From contig NZ_CP060418.1 in assembly GCF_014298075.1 (NCBI RefSeq), positions 992,001 to 1,056,000 on the forward strand: a stretch of DNA of 64,000 nucleotides. The letters are read 5' to 3'. Position 1 is the stretch's first letter, and every line of letters starts with the position of its first letter. The stretch comes from Enterobacter sp. JUb54 (lineage in GTDB: Bacteria > Pseudomonadota > Gammaproteobacteria > Enterobacterales > Enterobacteriaceae). Under the pieces are notes generated by a model that made no database searches, was not told the origin of the DNA, and saw nothing but the letters and a program-made list of their open reading frames with translations. A program made the translations under genes and the position numbers. Positions 26,039 to 36,785 of this stretch are shown here, in pieces.

Positions 26039-27412
26039 TTAGCGCGCCGCGCGCTGCAATATGATGTTTGCCGGCTGGCGCTGCAGGAAGCGCATACGCA
26101 GCATCATCAGAATTGCCGCGGAGGTTAATCCGATGATAAATCCGCACCAGAAACCCGCCGGTCCCATCCGCGGAACAACGATATCGGTTAAGGCCAGCAG
26201 ATAGCCGCTTGGCAAGCCGAGTACCCAGTAGGCGGTGAAGGTAATAAAGAAGATCGACCGCGTGTCTTTGTAGCCACGCAGGATCCCGCTGCCGATAACC
26301 TGCACGGAGTCCGAGAGCTGATAGATAGCCGCCAGCAGCATCAGATGAGACGCCAGGGTAACAACCTCCGGATTGTCGTTATACAGCAGGGCAATCTGCT
26401 CGCGCATGACGACGGTGAAAATCGCGGTGATTACGGCCATGCAAACCCCCACGCCGACCCCGGTTCTGGCAGAGACCTGAGCGTCCGGCGTTGAGCCTTG
26501 CCCAAGGCGGAAACCAACCCTGATAGTGACCGCCGCCGACAGCGACAACGGCAGTACGAACATCAGCGAGCTAAAGTTGAGGGCAATCTGGTGGCCGGCA
26601 ACATCGACAATACCCAGCGGAGAGACCAGCAATGCGACTACCGCAAACAGCGTCACCTCGAAGAACAGCGCCAGTGCGATAGGCAGACCTAATTGCACCA
26701 GGCGCGTCAGGACGCTGAAGTCCGGTTTGCTGAATCCGGTTTGATTGCGAATGTCACGCATTGAACGGGCGCGGCGCACCCAGGTAATCATGCAAATGAA
26801 CATCACCCAGTACACGGCAGCCGTCGCCACGCCGCAGCCAACGCCGCCGAGCTCCGGCATGCCAAAATGACCGTAGATAAAAATATAGTTAACGGGAATA
26901 TTGACCAGCAGGCCGATAAATCCCATGACCATCCCCGGTTTGGTTTTCGCGAGGCCTTCGCACTGGTTACGCGCAACCTGGAAAAAGAGGTAGCCGGGAG
27001 CGCCCCACAGCAGAGCGCGCAGGTAGCCAACGGCTTTGTCGGCGAGGGCCGGGTCGATATTGTGCATCGAGCTAATAATGTACCCGGCGTTCCACAGCAC
27101 CACCATGACCAGCAGCGAGACGAACCCCGCCAGCCAGAACCCTTGACGCACCTGGTGTGCAATTCGGTCGCGACGCCCGGAGCCATTCATCTGCGCGACC
27201 ACCGGCGTCAGCGCCAGCAGCAGCCCGTGGCCGAAAAGAATAGCGGGAAGCCAGATGGATGTCCCGATGGCTACCGCCGCCATATCGGTGGCGCTATAGC
27301 CACCCGCCATCACGGTATCGACAAAGCCCATTGCTGTCTGAGCGACCTGCGCAATGATCACAGGAATAGCCAGTGCTAATAACTGACGCGCTTCAATAAA
27401 ATACTTCTGCAC
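26039..27412 (-). CDS. mdtK: multidrug efflux pump MdtK (MATE/NorM)
   Basis: 457 residues, same length as E. coli MdtK and similar throughout. Twelve predicted helices in two six-helix halves; MATE signatures [18 protein letters not shown] in the first half and [16 protein letters not shown] in the second. It exports fluoroquinolones, norfloxacin and cationic dyes with Na+ or H+. It lies in the conserved mdtK-ribC divergent pair. Confidence 0.95.
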   Translation of the reverse strand: MQKYFIEARQLLALAIPVIIAQVAQTAMGFVDTVMAGGYSATDMAAVAIGTSIWLPAILFGHGLLLALTPVVAQMNGSGRRDRIAHQVRQGFWLAGFVSLLVMVVLWNAGYIISSMHNIDPALADKAVGYLRALLWGAPGYLFFQVARNQCEGLAKTKPGMVMGFIGLLVNIPVNYIFIYGHFGMPELGGVGCGVATAAVYWVMFICMITWVRRARSMRDIRNQTGFSKPDFSVLTRLVQLGLPIALALFFEVTLFAVVALLVSPLGIVDVAGHQIALNFSSLMFVLPLSLSAAVTIRVGFRLGQGSTPDAQVSARTGVGVGVCMAVITAIFTVVMREQIALLYNDNPEVVTLASHLMLLAAIYQLSDSVQVIGSGILRGYKDTRSIFFITFTAYWVLGLPSGYLLALTDIVVPRMGPAGFWCGFIIGLTSAAILMMLRMRFLQRQPANIILQRAAR

Positions 27413-27640
27413 GTGAACACCTTTATATTGTTGTTATTTTGAAACTGAAAAGCGGCCTTAAATGGCAGCAAGAAGAAAGAGCAGAGGGGTTTTCCAGTCT
27501 ATTGTAGCGAGGATACGCTATTAAGCCAGTGAAAAAATGGTAGGGCACGAAGGGCGCTGGCAACCTGTTTTAGCACCTGTTATTGTTCCAGGCAGATATA
27601 ACGGTAATGATACCGTCACCAAAGTCTACAGGAGCAAAGC

Positions 27641-28276
27641 ATGTTTACTGGCATTGTGCAGGGGACCGCAAAAGTGGTGTCCATCGATGAAAAACCTAAT
27701 TTTCGCACTCATGTCGTGGAATTACCTGAGCATATGCTCGAAGGCCTCGAGACCGGCGCATCAGTGGCGCACAACGGTTGCTGCCTGACGGTGACCGAAA
27801 TTGACGGTCCGCGTGTCAGTTTTGATCTGATGAAAGAGACGCTGCGCATTACCAACCTCGGGGCGGTAAAAGAGGGTGATAATGTCAACGTTGAGCGCGC
27901 CGCGCGTTTTAGTGATGAGATTGGCGGCCATCTGATGTCGGGGCATATTATGACGACCGCCGACATCGTTAAGATTTTAACCTCCGAGAATAACCGTCAG
28001 ATCTGGTTTAAGGTTCAGGACCCGGCGCTGATGAAATATATTCTCTATAAAGGTTATGTCGGGGTAGACGGCATTAGCCTGACGGTGGGAGAGGTCACGC
28101 CGACCCGTTTTTGCGTGCATCTGATTCCGGAAACGCTCACGCGCACTACCCTTGGGGTAAAAAAACTGGGTGACCGGGTGAATATCGAAATCGACCCGCA
28201 AACGCAGGCGGTGGTGGATACCGTAGAACGCGTACTGGCGGCGAAAGATGCGGCGCAGAACGCCGCTGAAGAGTAA
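27641..28276 (+). CDS. ribC: riboflavin synthase alpha chain
   Basis: 211 residues (E. coli RibC 213). Two lumazine-binding beta-barrel repeats: [12 protein letters not shown]... at the start and a second from about residue 100 with [14 protein letters not shown]; active-site C48 in NGCCLTV. It dismutates two 6,7-dimethyl-8-ribityllumazines to riboflavin. Called ribE in other naming schemes. AGGAG stands before ATG 27641. No FMN riboswitch seen upstream. Confidence 0.95.
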   Translation: MFTGIVQGTAKVVSIDEKPNFRTHVVELPEHMLEGLETGASVAHNGCCLTVTEIDGPRVSFDLMKETLRITNLGAVKEGDNVNVERAARFSDEIGGHLMSGHIMTTADIVKILTSENNRQIWFKVQDPALMKYILYKGYVGVDGISLTVGEVTPTRFCVHLIPETLTRTTLGVKKLGDRVNIEIDPQTQAVVDTVERVLAAKDAAQNAAEE

Positions 28277-28338
28277 TACTCCCATAATCCTTCAAGTTGC
28301 TTTGCCGGCTACAAGCAACTCGAATTATTTTGGGTATT
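28275..28338. repeat. long imperfect inverted repeat behind ribC
   Basis: About 26-base arms (AATAC.CCCA.AAT..., CAAGTTGC / GCAACT, ATTATTTTGGGTATT) meeting around a GCCGGC-like loop. This intergenic element is widespread in enterobacteria and can fold as an mRNA 3' hairpin. Confidence 0.65.
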
Positions 28339-28353
28339 AGAGCATACGTAGTA

Positions 28354-28382
28354 AAAGCATATCCCCCGTCGTAACGGGGGAT
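28354..28382 (-). terminator. terminator of cfa
   Basis: ATCCCCCGT-cgta-ACGGGGGAT (28361-28382) with a short TTTTA tail a few bases later on the minus strand. Confidence 0.6.
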
Positions 28383-28385
28383 GAT

Positions 28386-29534
28386 TTAACGAGCCACCCG
28401 CAGGCCGTTTTCGACCCCGCGTGAAAAGACCACCTGCCATAGCTGAATATCGCGCGCGCGAAAAGCCCCGGCGCAAGCGTTCAGATAATAACTGAACATA
28501 CGTTTAAATCGTTCTGAGTAGTTATCTGCAATATCCGGCCAGGTCGCCAGGAAACGCTCACACCACGCCATCAGCGTCGTATCGTAGTCGGCCCCCATAT
28601 TATGCCAGTCTTCCATCACGAAGTGCGATTCGCTGGCCTGGGCAATCTGCCGAACCGACGGCAGACAGCCGTTCGGGAAGATATATTTATTGATCCATGG
28701 GTCAACGCTGTGGTCGGTTTTTTTCGAACCGATAGTGTGTAATAAGAAGCGACCATCGGCATTCAGATTACGGTCAACCACATTAAAATAGGTGGCGTAA
28801 TTTTTCGGGCCGACGTGTTCAAACATACCGACGGAGACAATCCGGTCAAAGCTGTCCTCCAGGTCGCGATAATCCTGGAGCAAAATGGTGACGTCCAGTC
28901 CCTCGCAACGCTGCTGGGCCATTTTTTGTTGTTCGGCCGAAATAGTCACGCCAACTACGCTGACCTGATAATGCTTCGCCATGTAATAGGCCAGCCCACC
29001 CCAGCCGCAACCGATGTCCAGCACCCGCATTCCCGGCTCCAGCTGCAGCTTGCGGCAGATAAGATCGAGTTTTGCCTGCTGGGCTTCTTCCAGCGATTGG
29101 GCGTCTTTCCAGTAGGCGCAGGAATATTGCATGAACGGATCGAGCATCCGGCTGAAAAGGTCATTACCAAGATCGTAATGTTCTTTCCCGACAATCCAGG
29201 AGCGCTTTTTACTTTGCAGATTAAACAGGCGAGCGCCGGCAATACGTAGCGTATCTTTAAGATGGTGCGGGAGCTGATTTTCCAGCCCGGCGCGCAGCAC
29301 ACGGTGGAAGAATATATCCAGCCGCTCGCAATCCCACCAGCCGTCCATATAACTCTCACCGAGTCCGAGTGAACCTTCTTGCAAAACGCGTTTAAAGAAA
29401 AGCGGGTTTTTAATCTGCAAATCGGAGGGAGCGGAGCCATTAATCTCAATGCCCGCGCGGCCGAGTAACTCGGCTACAATTCGGTACCAGTCGTCGTTTG
29501 GTACGCTTACTTCTTCTATACACGATGAACTCAT
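28386..29534 (-). CDS. cfa: cyclopropane fatty acyl phospholipid synthase
   Basis: 382 residues, same as E. coli Cfa. N-terminal lipid-binding domain (LGESYMDGWW), then a SAM methyltransferase domain with the glycine motif LDIGCGWGGLAYYMA and the bicarbonate/active-site regions MFEHVGPKN and YSCAYW. It methylenates unsaturated acyl chains in membrane phospholipids, giving acid and freeze tolerance. It is convergent with ribC. Confidence 0.95.
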   Translation of the reverse strand: MSSSCIEEVSVPNDDWYRIVAELLGRAGIEINGSAPSDLQIKNPLFFKRVLQEGSLGLGESYMDGWWDCERLDIFFHRVLRAGLENQLPHHLKDTLRIAGARLFNLQSKKRSWIVGKEHYDLGNDLFSRMLDPFMQYSCAYWKDAQSLEEAQQAKLDLICRKLQLEPGMRVLDIGCGWGGLAYYMAKHYQVSVVGVTISAEQQKMAQQRCEGLDVTILLQDYRDLEDSFDRIVSVGMFEHVGPKNYATYFNVVDRNLNADGRFLLHTIGSKKTDHSVDPWINKYIFPNGCLPSVRQIAQASESHFVMEDWHNMGADYDTTLMAWCERFLATWPDIADNYSERFKRMFSYYLNACAGAFRARDIQLWQVVFSRGVENGLRVAR

Positions 29535-29779
29535 AGCTTCTCCATCACGCCCAAGTGATCAGAACCTTAAAACAGCGTAGACGCTTTTTTGGCTTTGTGA
29601 GAAATCTCACGGAATATCCGTGAAGCTGCTATCCGACGTAGAACAGAGGAAGGGCGATAACCCTTGCCGAAAGGCCATCCATGGTGAAACGGGACGCATC
29701 CTGCCCCCGTTAAATACAATAAAAGGTCTATTTATGTGATGCCGGATCCAGTATAGGCTGCTGAAATCCGGCTTTCAAT

Positions 29780-29820
29780 AAAAACCTCTTAGCATGCTAA
29801 TTACTGGGCCTTAGCATGCT
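29780..29820 (-). terminator. terminator of punC
   Basis: Ten-base perfect arms TTAGCATGCT / AGCATGCTAA, then AAGAGGTTTTTATT on the minus strand, 10 bases past the punC stop. Confidence 0.85.
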
Positions 29821-29829
29821 TATAACCGA

Positions 29830-31014
29830 TCAGGCGTGCGATGAGCCGACCGTCAGGCAGGCGCTCTGGCGCTGCATAACGTAGCCAATCCCGGCCAGCA
29901 CAATAGAAACCAGCATCACGCTGGTGGTGGTCAGCAGCGGCGTGGCGATCAGCGCGGAGACCAACAGACTGGTCAGGAAGCACAGCCCGAGCTGCAGAGT
30001 GTTCTGCAACGCCGCGGCGCGCCCGGTAGCCTGCGGGAATGGCTTCAGCGCCTGGGCAACAACGATCGGGTAAATCCCGCCGTTCACAATCGCCATCACG
30101 CAGAACGGAATCATCACGCCGACGATTGAGGCATTTTCAAGACGCCCGACCATCCAGGTGGCGGCGACGCTGACGGCGAACACCACCAGCAGCCACGGCA
30201 GCAGCTGTTGACCCTGCCATTTTTGCAGCGCCGCACGGCAGCCATAACCGCCAATCAGGAAGGCGATGGTTTGCGGCACGTAGCTCAGCCCGATAGCCGT
30301 CGGACCATAACCCATATCATGCAGAATAAACGGCGAGCCGGTCAGCCAGGCGAAGAAGCTGGCAGAGCAGGCGGCGTAGATCAGCACGTTACCGCTGTAT
30401 TCACGAGAACGCAGCAGCGTCAGGAAGGTCAGTTTCTTCTGCGCATCGCCGGCCGGTTTGTGCACCGGCTTCAGGCGCAGGGCCGGGACCATCAGCAGCA
30501 GGGCGATGACGAAAAGGGTGGCAAAAATCGCCTGCCATTCCAGATGGTTGAGCAGCCAGCTGCCGAGCAGCGGCGCCAGCGCCGGGGATAAACCGACCAG
30601 CGGCATGATGGTGGCAAAAATGCGGTTTGTTTTCTGCGCCGGATAATAGTCCGTCACCATCGCCTGCCAGGTGACCGCAGCCGCACAGACGCCGATGGCC
30701 TGAATAAAGCGCAGGACCAGCATCAGCGTCGCGTCGCGGACCCACAGCATTCCCAGACAGCTGATGGCGAAGATCGCCAGGCCGCTCAGCAGAATCGGTT
30801 TACGCCCGTAACGGTCAGAGAGCGGGCCCCAGAACAGCTGTCCGATGGCGAAACCGGCGAGGAACAGGCTCAGGCTGGCGCTGACCGAGGCCGCGGAGGT
30901 GTTGAGGTCGTGTTGAATCGCCGCGAAGGCCGGTAGGTACATGTCGGTGGCCAGGAAACCCAGCACGCTGAGTCCCGCCAGCCAAACTAAAAATCCTTTC
31001 CCAGGTTGTTGCAT
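29830..31014 (-). CDS. punC: purine nucleoside MFS transporter PunC (YdhC)
   Basis: 394 residues, DHA1-type major facilitator with 12 helices (E. coli 403). The loop 2-3 signature [11 protein letters not shown] is present, and an N-terminal [11 protein letters not shown]. In E. coli PunC takes up adenosine and is activated by the divergently encoded PunR. It was long annotated as a drug efflux protein of the Bcr family. Confidence 0.9.
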   Translation of the reverse strand: MQQPGKGFLVWLAGLSVLGFLATDMYLPAFAAIQHDLNTSAASVSASLSLFLAGFAIGQLFWGPLSDRYGRKPILLSGLAIFAISCLGMLWVRDATLMLVLRFIQAIGVCAAAVTWQAMVTDYYPAQKTNRIFATIMPLVGLSPALAPLLGSWLLNHLEWQAIFATLFVIALLLMVPALRLKPVHKPAGDAQKKLTFLTLLRSREYSGNVLIYAACSASFFAWLTGSPFILHDMGYGPTAIGLSYVPQTIAFLIGGYGCRAALQKWQGQQLLPWLLVVFAVSVAATWMVGRLENASIVGVMIPFCVMAIVNGGIYPIVVAQALKPFPQATGRAAALQNTLQLGLCFLTSLLVSALIATPLLTTTSVMLVSIVLAGIGYVMQRQSACLTVGSSHA

Positions 31015-31125
31015 AACATTCTCTTCTGCTGATGCCGGTATAATGCCGCAGAGTGTAGGGAGTGCATTCTGGCTTGTGAAACGCTAATATTTGCTACATG
31101 CATTCAAAATTTTTGTAGGCAGAAT

Positions 31126-32037
31126 ATGTGGTCTGAATACTCACTGGAAGTTGTTGATGCTGTCGCCCGCAACGGCAGCTTTAGCGCGGCAGCGCAGGAG
31201 CTCCATCGCGTCCCTTCCGCCATCAGCTACACCGTTCGTCAGCTGGAAGAGTGGCTGGCAGTTCCGCTGTTTGAACGTCGCCATCGGGATGTCGAATTAA
31301 CCCCGGCCGGGGTCTGGTTTTTACAGGAGGGGCGCTCTGTTATCAAAAAAATGCAGATCACCCGCCAGCAGTGCCAGCAGATAGCCAATGGCTGGCGCGG
31401 CCAGTTGTCGATTGCTGTCGATGACATCGTCAAACCGGCGCGGATGCGCCAGATGATTGTCGATTTTTATCGTCACTTTTCGGACGTTGAGCTGATTGTC
31501 TTTCAGGAAGTGTTCAACGGTGTCTGGGATGCGCTGGCGGATGGCCGCGTGGAGCTGGCGATTGGGGCGACGCGTTCGATTCCGGTCGGGGGGCGCTACG
31601 CCTTTCGCGATATGGGTATGCTGAACTGGCACTGCGTGGTGGCCAGCCATCATCCGCTGGCGCAGATGACCAGTCCGCTAAGCGATGACGAGTTGCGCAA
31701 CTGGCCCTCATTGGTCAGAGAGGATACTTCCCGGTCTTTACCAAAACGCACGACCTGGCTGCTGGATAACCAAAAGCGCGTGGTGGTGCCCGACTGGGAA
31801 TCCTCTGCCACCTGCCTGTCTGCCGGGCTTTGCGTGGGGATGGTACCGACGCACTTTGCCCGTCCGTGGATCGACCGGGGAGAATGGGTTGCCCTTGAAC
31901 TAGAAAACCCGTTTCCGGATGCGGCGTGCTGCCTGACCTGGCAACAGAGCGATGCATCGCCCGCGCTGCTGTGGATGCTGGATTATCTTGGTGATAGTGA
32001 AACGTTAAACCGGGAATGGTTGCGGGCGCCGGACTAA
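31126..32037 (+). CDS. punR: LysR-type regulator PunR (YdhB)
   Basis: 303 residues. N-terminal winged helix-turn-helix (GSFSAAAQELHRVPSAIS..VRQLEEWL), then a two-lobe LysR effector domain. Divergent from punC with a 111-base shared control region, as in E. coli, where PunR activates punC in response to purine nucleosides. Confidence 0.9.
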   Translation: MWSEYSLEVVDAVARNGSFSAAAQELHRVPSAISYTVRQLEEWLAVPLFERRHRDVELTPAGVWFLQEGRSVIKKMQITRQQCQQIANGWRGQLSIAVDDIVKPARMRQMIVDFYRHFSDVELIVFQEVFNGVWDALADGRVELAIGATRSIPVGGRYAFRDMGMLNWHCVVASHHPLAQMTSPLSDDELRNWPSLVREDTSRSLPKRTTWLLDNQKRVVVPDWESSATCLSAGLCVGMVPTHFARPWIDRGEWVALELENPFPDAACCLTWQQSDASPALLWMLDYLGDSETLNREWLRAPD

Positions 32038-32055
32038 CCGGCGCCGGGCAGGGGA

Positions 32056-33081
32056 CTAGCGGCGGTAATCGACAAACGGACCGTCAACGACGGAACGACG
32101 TTCGACCAGGCGCGGGTGAACCTCGATAGACTGGGACTCCTCACGCTTGTTGACGATACGGTCCATCAGCATATTAAACGCGGCTTCGCCGAGAGAGTCT
32201 TTCGGCTGATGAATCGTGGTCAGCGCCGGACTGAAATAGCGGGCGTTGCGCACATTGTCATAGCCGATCAGCGAAATGTCCTGCGGCACGCGCAGCCCCA
32301 TTTCATCCGCTGCGCAAATAGCGCCCATCGCCATAATGTCGCCGCCGCAGAAGACTGCCGTCGGGCGGTGGTGCTGGTTCAGGATATGCTGCATCGCGCG
32401 ATAACCGGACTCCGGTTCGAAGTCACCCTGTTCAATCCAGTTGTCCGGTACGGAAATCTGCGCTTCTTCCATGGCTTTCATAAAGCCTGCCAGACGTCCG
32501 GCACCGGTGTTACGTTCCAGCGGGCCGGGGATCACGCCAATTTCGCGATGGCCGCGTTCCACCAGATAACGACCGGCCATATAGCCGCCTTCAAAGGCGT
32601 TATCGATGACTGAATCGGTAAAGTCGGCCTTGGCCTCGCCCCAGTCCATCACCACCATTGGAATATGGCGGTACTCTTCCAGCATGCTCAGCACCGATTC
32701 CGGATATTCGGAGCACATGACCAGCAGGCCGTCGACGCGCTTTTGCGCCATCATTGACAGGTAGGCCTGCTGCTTTTCGAGATCGTTCCACGCATTACCC
32801 AGAATCAGGGTATAGCCTTTCTGGAAGCAGCTTTTTTCAACGGCTTCGATAATTTCAGCAAAATAGGCCGCTTCGCTGCTGGTCGCCAGCAGACCAATAG
32901 ATTTGGTGTGATTAACCTTCAGGCTGCGCGCGACGGCACTCGGTGAGTAGTGCAGTTCTTTAATGGCGGCCCAGACCGCATTGCGCGTCTCTTCCGCAAC
33001 GAAACGGGTTTTGTTAATAACATGTGATACTGTTGTAGTGGAAACGTTTGCGCGCTTCGCTACATCTTTAATAGTTGCCAT
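32056..33081 (-). CDS. purR: purine repressor PurR
   Basis: 341 residues as in E. coli. LacI family: helix-turn-helix [20 protein letters not shown] with hinge helix SPSAVARSL, then a periplasmic-binding-like core that binds hypoxanthine or guanine. It represses purine synthesis genes. Two PurR operators, one upstream and one inside the coding sequence, indicate autoregulation. Confidence 0.96.
   Translation of the reverse strand: MATIKDVAKRANVSTTTVSHVINKTRFVAEETRNAVWAAIKELHYSPSAVARSLKVNHTKSIGLLATSSEAAYFAEIIEAVEKSCFQKGYTLILGNAWNDLEKQQAYLSMMAQKRVDGLLVMCSEYPESVLSMLEEYRHIPMVVMDWGEAKADFTDSVIDNAFEGGYMAGRYLVERGHREIGVIPGPLERNTGAGRLAGFMKAMEEAQISVPDNWIEQGDFEPESGYRAMQHILNQHHRPTAVFCGGDIMAMGAICAADEMGLRVPQDISLIGYDNVRNARYFSPALTTIHQPKDSLGEAAFNMLMDRIVNKREESQSIEVHPRLVERRSVVDGPFVDYRR
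33038..33053. promoter_or_regulatory. PurR operator inside purR
   Basis: GTGGAAACGTTTGCGC against consensus ACGCAAACGTTTGCGT, with the central AAACGTTTGCG intact; lies over codons 10-15 of purR. Confidence 0.7.
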
Positions 33082-33124
33082 TACTTCTCACTCCAGACCT
33101 TGACCTGAACGTCTGATAATCGGT

Positions 33125-33140
33125 ACGTAAACGTTTGCCT
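33125..33140. promoter_or_regulatory. PurR operator upstream of purR
   Basis: ACGTAAACGTTTGCCT, two mismatches to the consensus, 44 bases before the purR ATG. Confidence 0.8.
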
Positions 33141-33376
33141 AAACACACCCTGAATACAATGTTCAACATTGCATCACGTCGGGAAAACGACACAGAACGA
33201 CAGGAAGGGGTCAATGGCCGATACGCTTTCAAATTAGCGTGGGATTTTGTCCGATCTTGCGGCAAAGGGGAAGAGCAAAAATGTGTATCACCCTAAATCC
33301 TGGAAGATTTTTATGCGATATTGTGCAAAAATGAGCAAGCTCACTTTTCGTGTGGGAAAAACAGGGGGAAAAATTG

Positions 33377-33466
33377 ATGGATACAGATTTAAAATTTTCG
33401 CTGACAACAACGATTATTGTTCTAGGTCTAATCGTTGCCGCCGGGCTGACCGCAGTTCTGCACTAA
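33377..33466 (+). CDS. ynhF: small membrane protein YnhF
   Basis: 29 residues: polar start MDTDLKFSL, then one hydrophobic helix to the C-terminal LH. GGGGG nine bases upstream is the ribosome site. Sequence and place (between purR and ydhP) match E. coli YnhF, a cytochrome bd-I associated small protein (CydH is its other name in structural work). Confidence 0.88.
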   Translation: MDTDLKFSLTTTIIVLGLIVAAGLTAVLH

Positions 33467-33628
33467 TTTTCCCGGGGGAGAGGTCACTTTCCCCCCGTTC
33501 CCGCCATTATTATCATTTTCGCAAAAATCTTTTGCCATTTCGTTTACTTTTGTTTTTCTGTGATTGATGTCATGCTTTTGACTTCTGATGAGATACCGTC
33601 GCCGATGACGGTCTGCTGGAGTCATGTA

Positions 33629-34795
33629 ATGAAAATCAACTTTCCCCTGCTCGCGCTGGCGATAGGCGCATTTGGTATTGGTACGACGGAGTTTTCCCCG
33701 ATGGGATTACTGCCGGTCATTGCCAAAGGCGTCGACGTGTCTATTCCGGCTGCGGGAATGCTGATCAGCGCCTATGCGATCGGTGTGATGGTTGGTGCGC
33801 CGCTGATGACGCTGCTGCTTTCTCATCGCGCGCGAAGAAACGCGCTGATTTTCCTGATGGCGATCTTCACCCTCGGCAACGTTCTCTCTTCCATGGCACC
33901 GGATTACACCACGCTGCTGATTTCACGCATTATCACCAGCCTTAACCATGGCGCTTTCTTTGGTCTCGGTTCGGTAGTGGCCGCCAGCGTCGTCCCGAAA
34001 GACAAACAGGCCAGCGCGGTTGCCACCATGTTTATGGGGCTGACGATCGCCAATATCGGCGGCGTGCCAGCGGCGACCTGGCTTGGCGAGACTATCGGTT
34101 GGCGGATGTCGTTCCTCGCTACCGCAGGGCTGGGCGTGGTGGCGATGGTCAGCCTGTGGTTCTCTCTGCCTAAAGGCAGTGCCGGCGAGCGTCCGAATGT
34201 TAAACAGGAGCTGTCGGTGCTGGTGCGCCCGCAGGTGCTTTCCGCCCTGTTGACCACGGTGCTTGGGGCGGGAGCCATGTTCACCCTCTATACCTACATT
34301 TCTCCTGTGCTTCATACCATCACCCATGCTTCGCCGCTGTTTGTCACCGCGATGCTGGTGTTGATTGGCGTGGGCTTCTCGCTGGGCAACTACCTGGGCG
34401 GTAAATTCGCCGACCGCTCCGTCTCCGGGACGCTGAAGGGCTTTCTGCTGCTGTTGATGGTGATTATGCTGGCGATTCCGTTACTGGCGCAGACGCAGCT
34501 GGGGGCCGCTGTCAGTATGGTGGTCTGGGGTGCCGCGACCTTTGCGGTGGTGCCGCCGTTGCAGATGCGGGTGATGCGCGTTGCGCATGAAGCGCCGGGT
34601 CTCTCTTCGTCGGTCAACATCGGGGCGTTTAATCTGGGGAATGCGCTGGGGGCTGCTGCCGGTGGGGCGGTGATCTCGGGTGGTCTGGGTTACGCGTTTG
34701 TTCCGGTGATGGGGGCGATCATCGCCGGCCTGGCTCTGCTACTGGTGGTGGTGGGTAGCCGTTCGCAGCCGGAAGAGGCGCTCGTCGGACAGTGA
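33629..34795 (+). CDS. ydhP: MFS transporter YdhP
   Basis: 388 residues, 12-helix major facilitator of the arabinose-efflux (AraJ/SotB) group, very like E. coli YdhP (389). GTTEFSPMGLLP at the start and SHRARR in loop 2-3. Substrate unknown. Start chosen at ATG 33629 (MKINFPLLALAIG) by homology; the frame is open further upstream to 33560, giving a 23-residue extension. Confidence 0.88.
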   Translation: MKINFPLLALAIGAFGIGTTEFSPMGLLPVIAKGVDVSIPAAGMLISAYAIGVMVGAPLMTLLLSHRARRNALIFLMAIFTLGNVLSSMAPDYTTLLISRIITSLNHGAFFGLGSVVAASVVPKDKQASAVATMFMGLTIANIGGVPAATWLGETIGWRMSFLATAGLGVVAMVSLWFSLPKGSAGERPNVKQELSVLVRPQVLSALLTTVLGAGAMFTLYTYISPVLHTITHASPLFVTAMLVLIGVGFSLGNYLGGKFADRSVSGTLKGFLLLLMVIMLAIPLLAQTQLGAAVSMVVWGAATFAVVPPLQMRVMRVAHEAPGLSSSVNIGAFNLGNALGAAAGGAVISGGLGYAFVPVMGAIIAGLALLLVVVGSRSQPEEALVGQ

Positions 34796-34801
34796 TGCTA
34801 T

Positions 34802-34830
34802 TTGCAGAAGGGTTACCCCTTCTGCAATAT
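34802..34830. terminator. terminator between convergent ydhP and sodB
   Basis: TTGCAGAAGGG/CCCTTCTGCAA arms, then TATCTTTTA on the plus strand. It lies within 10 bases of both stop codons and may serve both directions. Confidence 0.75.
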
Positions 34831-34833
34831 CTT

Positions 34834-35415
34834 TTATGCCGCCAGTCTTTCAGCAACAAACTTCCAGTTTACCAGCGCCCAGAAGTGCGCCAGATACTCA
34901 GGGCGGGCGTTACGGTAGTCGATGTAATAGGCATGTTCCCAGACATCCACCGTCAGCAGCGGGGTGGCGTCGCCAGTCAGCGGCGTGCCAGCGTTGCTGG
35001 TGGAGACAATGCTCAGGCTGCCATCGGCATTCTTGACCAGCCAGGTCCAACCGGCACCAAAGTTTTTCGCTGCAGCATCGGTAAACTTAGCTTTAAAATC
35101 AGCAAAGCTGCCGAAAGCGCTGTTGATGGCTGCCGCCAGAGCGCCTTCCGGTTCACCGCCAGCATTCGGTGCAAGGCAGTTCCAGTAGAAGGTGTGGTTC
35201 CAGACCTGAGCGGCGTTGTTGAAGATGCCACCTTCGGAAGTGCGGACGATCTCTTCTAACGATTTACCCTCAAACCCGGTGCCTTTGATCAGATTATTAA
35301 GGTTAGTGACATAGGCCTGGTGATGTTTGCCGTAGTGGTATTCCAGGGTTTCAGCGGAAATGTGCGGCGCCAGGGCGTCTTTTGCATACGGTAATGCAGG
35401 TAATTCAAACGACAT
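34834..35415 (-). CDS. sodB: superoxide dismutase [Fe]
   Basis: 193 residues as in E. coli SodB. Metal ligands H27, H74 (NHTFYW), D157 and H161 (DVWEHAYY). FeSOD rather than MnSOD by the [16 protein letters not shown] segment. It detoxifies superoxide in the cytoplasm. ATG 35415 follows AAGGAGAGTAACA; in E. coli the leader is targeted by the iron-stress RNA RyhB. Confidence 0.96.
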   Translation of the reverse strand: MSFELPALPYAKDALAPHISAETLEYHYGKHHQAYVTNLNNLIKGTGFEGKSLEEIVRTSEGGIFNNAAQVWNHTFYWNCLAPNAGGEPEGALAAAINSAFGSFADFKAKFTDAAAKNFGAGWTWLVKNADGSLSIVSTSNAGTPLTGDATPLLTVDVWEHAYYIDYRNARPEYLAHFWALVNWKFVAERLAA

Positions 35416-35683
35416 TGTTACTCTCCTTATAACTTCTTGATTTCTTCTCACATTTAAAGGATGTATGACCATCCGGATACAGCATGTACTGTGGATTGCC
35501 GTAGCGAATACCACAGGTTTTTATTGTGATCAGGATGCTAACACTTGCCGGAGAGAGTTAAAAGCCTTGCATTAATAAAGGGTATATTTAACAAACGCTA
35601 TAGAAGAAAGCGTGACACGTCACGAGGGAAAAGAGAGCAGATAAACGCGGCTGGAGAGGGGAAAATGCGCTGCACATTGCGCG

Positions 35684-35716
35684 TAACCGGCAGCCTGCCG
35701 CTGATGCGGCAGGCGG
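35684..35716 (-). terminator. hairpin behind mepH
   Basis: GCCTGCCGC-tgat-GCGGCAGGC arms extended by AACCG/GGTTA, directly after the mepH stop. No T-run, so either Rho-assisted or an mRNA-protecting structure. Confidence 0.55.
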
Positions 35717-36598
35717 TTAGCGAATGGTTTTCGGGGTCATGACCCGACGCGCGCCCACGTAGTGACGGATCCAGTAATCCTCGCTTAATGAGGTTATCTG
35801 AATATCGCGACCGGTACGCGGTGACTGGATAAATTTGCCGTTGCCGACATAAACGCCAACGTGGTCGGCGGTGCCACGCCCACGGGTACGGAAGAAGACC
35901 AGATCGCCGCTTTGCAGCTCGCCGCGGTCAACCGGACGGGCGTCGCGCAGGTGGTACATCTCATTGGCGGTACGTGGAATGCGAATTTTCACCAGATCTT
36001 TATAGGCGTAGTAGACCAGGCCGCTGCAATCGAAACCGGTGCGCGGAGAGGTGCCACCCCAGCGATACGGTTTGCCAATCTGGTCCATCAGCTTCGACAT
36101 GGCGGTACTTTGCGCTTTCTGGACCCGGGCCTTGTGGGCGTCCGCCAGCGTCAGCGGCTGCGCTTCAGTCACCGGTTTACAGCGTTTTTTGTAGCCTTTA
36201 CGCACCACACATTTAGTCTGCAGGCTGGCCATGACCGGTGCCGGCTCTGCGCTCGACGTCAGCGATTTAGCACACTGCTTTTTATACCCTTTACGCAGGA
36301 CGCATTTTTTGCTGCTACCGGCGGCCTGGCGGGTTAATGCCGTTTGGCTGGCGCTGGTGGTACGGGTAGGGTGTCTGCTGCGGGACGTGGTGGCGGTTTG
36401 CTTGCTGGTGGTTTTGGTAGTGGACCTGGATTTTTGACTGCTGGCTTTTTTCTTACGTTCGGTAGTGCCTTTGGCCGGGTGCGCTTTTGGCGTAGCAGAG
36501 CTGTGCGTATGCCCTGAAGCATGCGCCAGTGGTGTAAATGAGATCGATGTAAACAGTAATGCACAGAGCGAAATCGCGATTTTGTTTAGCCGCGCCAC
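35717..36598 (-). CDS. mepH: murein DD-endopeptidase MepH
   Basis: 293 residues. Signal peptide 1-27 (cleavage after AHA), a Ser/Thr/Lys-rich linker with two similar cysteine motifs (KCVLRKGYKKQC, KCVVRKGYKKRC), then an NlpC/P60 domain with catalytic C191 (GFDCSGLVYY) and H246 (ADHVGVYVG). It cuts D-Ala-mDAP crosslinks to allow wall growth. The last chromosomal gene before the prophage. Confidence 0.93.
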   Translation of the reverse strand: MARLNKIAISLCALLFTSISFTPLAHASGHTHSSATPKAHPAKGTTERKKKASSQKSRSTTKTTSKQTATTSRSRHPTRTTSASQTALTRQAAGSSKKCVLRKGYKKQCAKSLTSSAEPAPVMASLQTKCVVRKGYKKRCKPVTEAQPLTLADAHKARVQKAQSTAMSKLMDQIGKPYRWGGTSPRTGFDCSGLVYYAYKDLVKIRIPRTANEMYHLRDARPVDRGELQSGDLVFFRTRGRGTADHVGVYVGNGKFIQSPRTGRDIQITSLSEDYWIRHYVGARRVMTPKTIR

Positions 36599-36785
36599 TG
36601 AGCAATCCCCTGATTAATGACAGATATATACATACCTGACGGTGAATGACAAAACTCAACGATTCTAAAGCATAAAAACCGGGATAGTTAATACTCTTTT
36701 GTATCTAAAGTGCATATATAATTTTCTTCATTAGAATCAATTGGTTAAATTGGTCAATTCAAAATCATTCAAAACAAACTCATAA
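36599..36785. other. prophage left junction (attL region)
   Basis: AT-rich spacer between mepH and the phage integrase stop; base composition changes here from chromosomal to phage-like. For lambda-type integrases the attachment core lies just outside the int 3' side, so attL should be in this interval. The core cannot be fixed without the right end. In E. coli grxD lies upstream of mepH (ydhO), so the insertion is probably intergenic. Confidence 0.6.
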
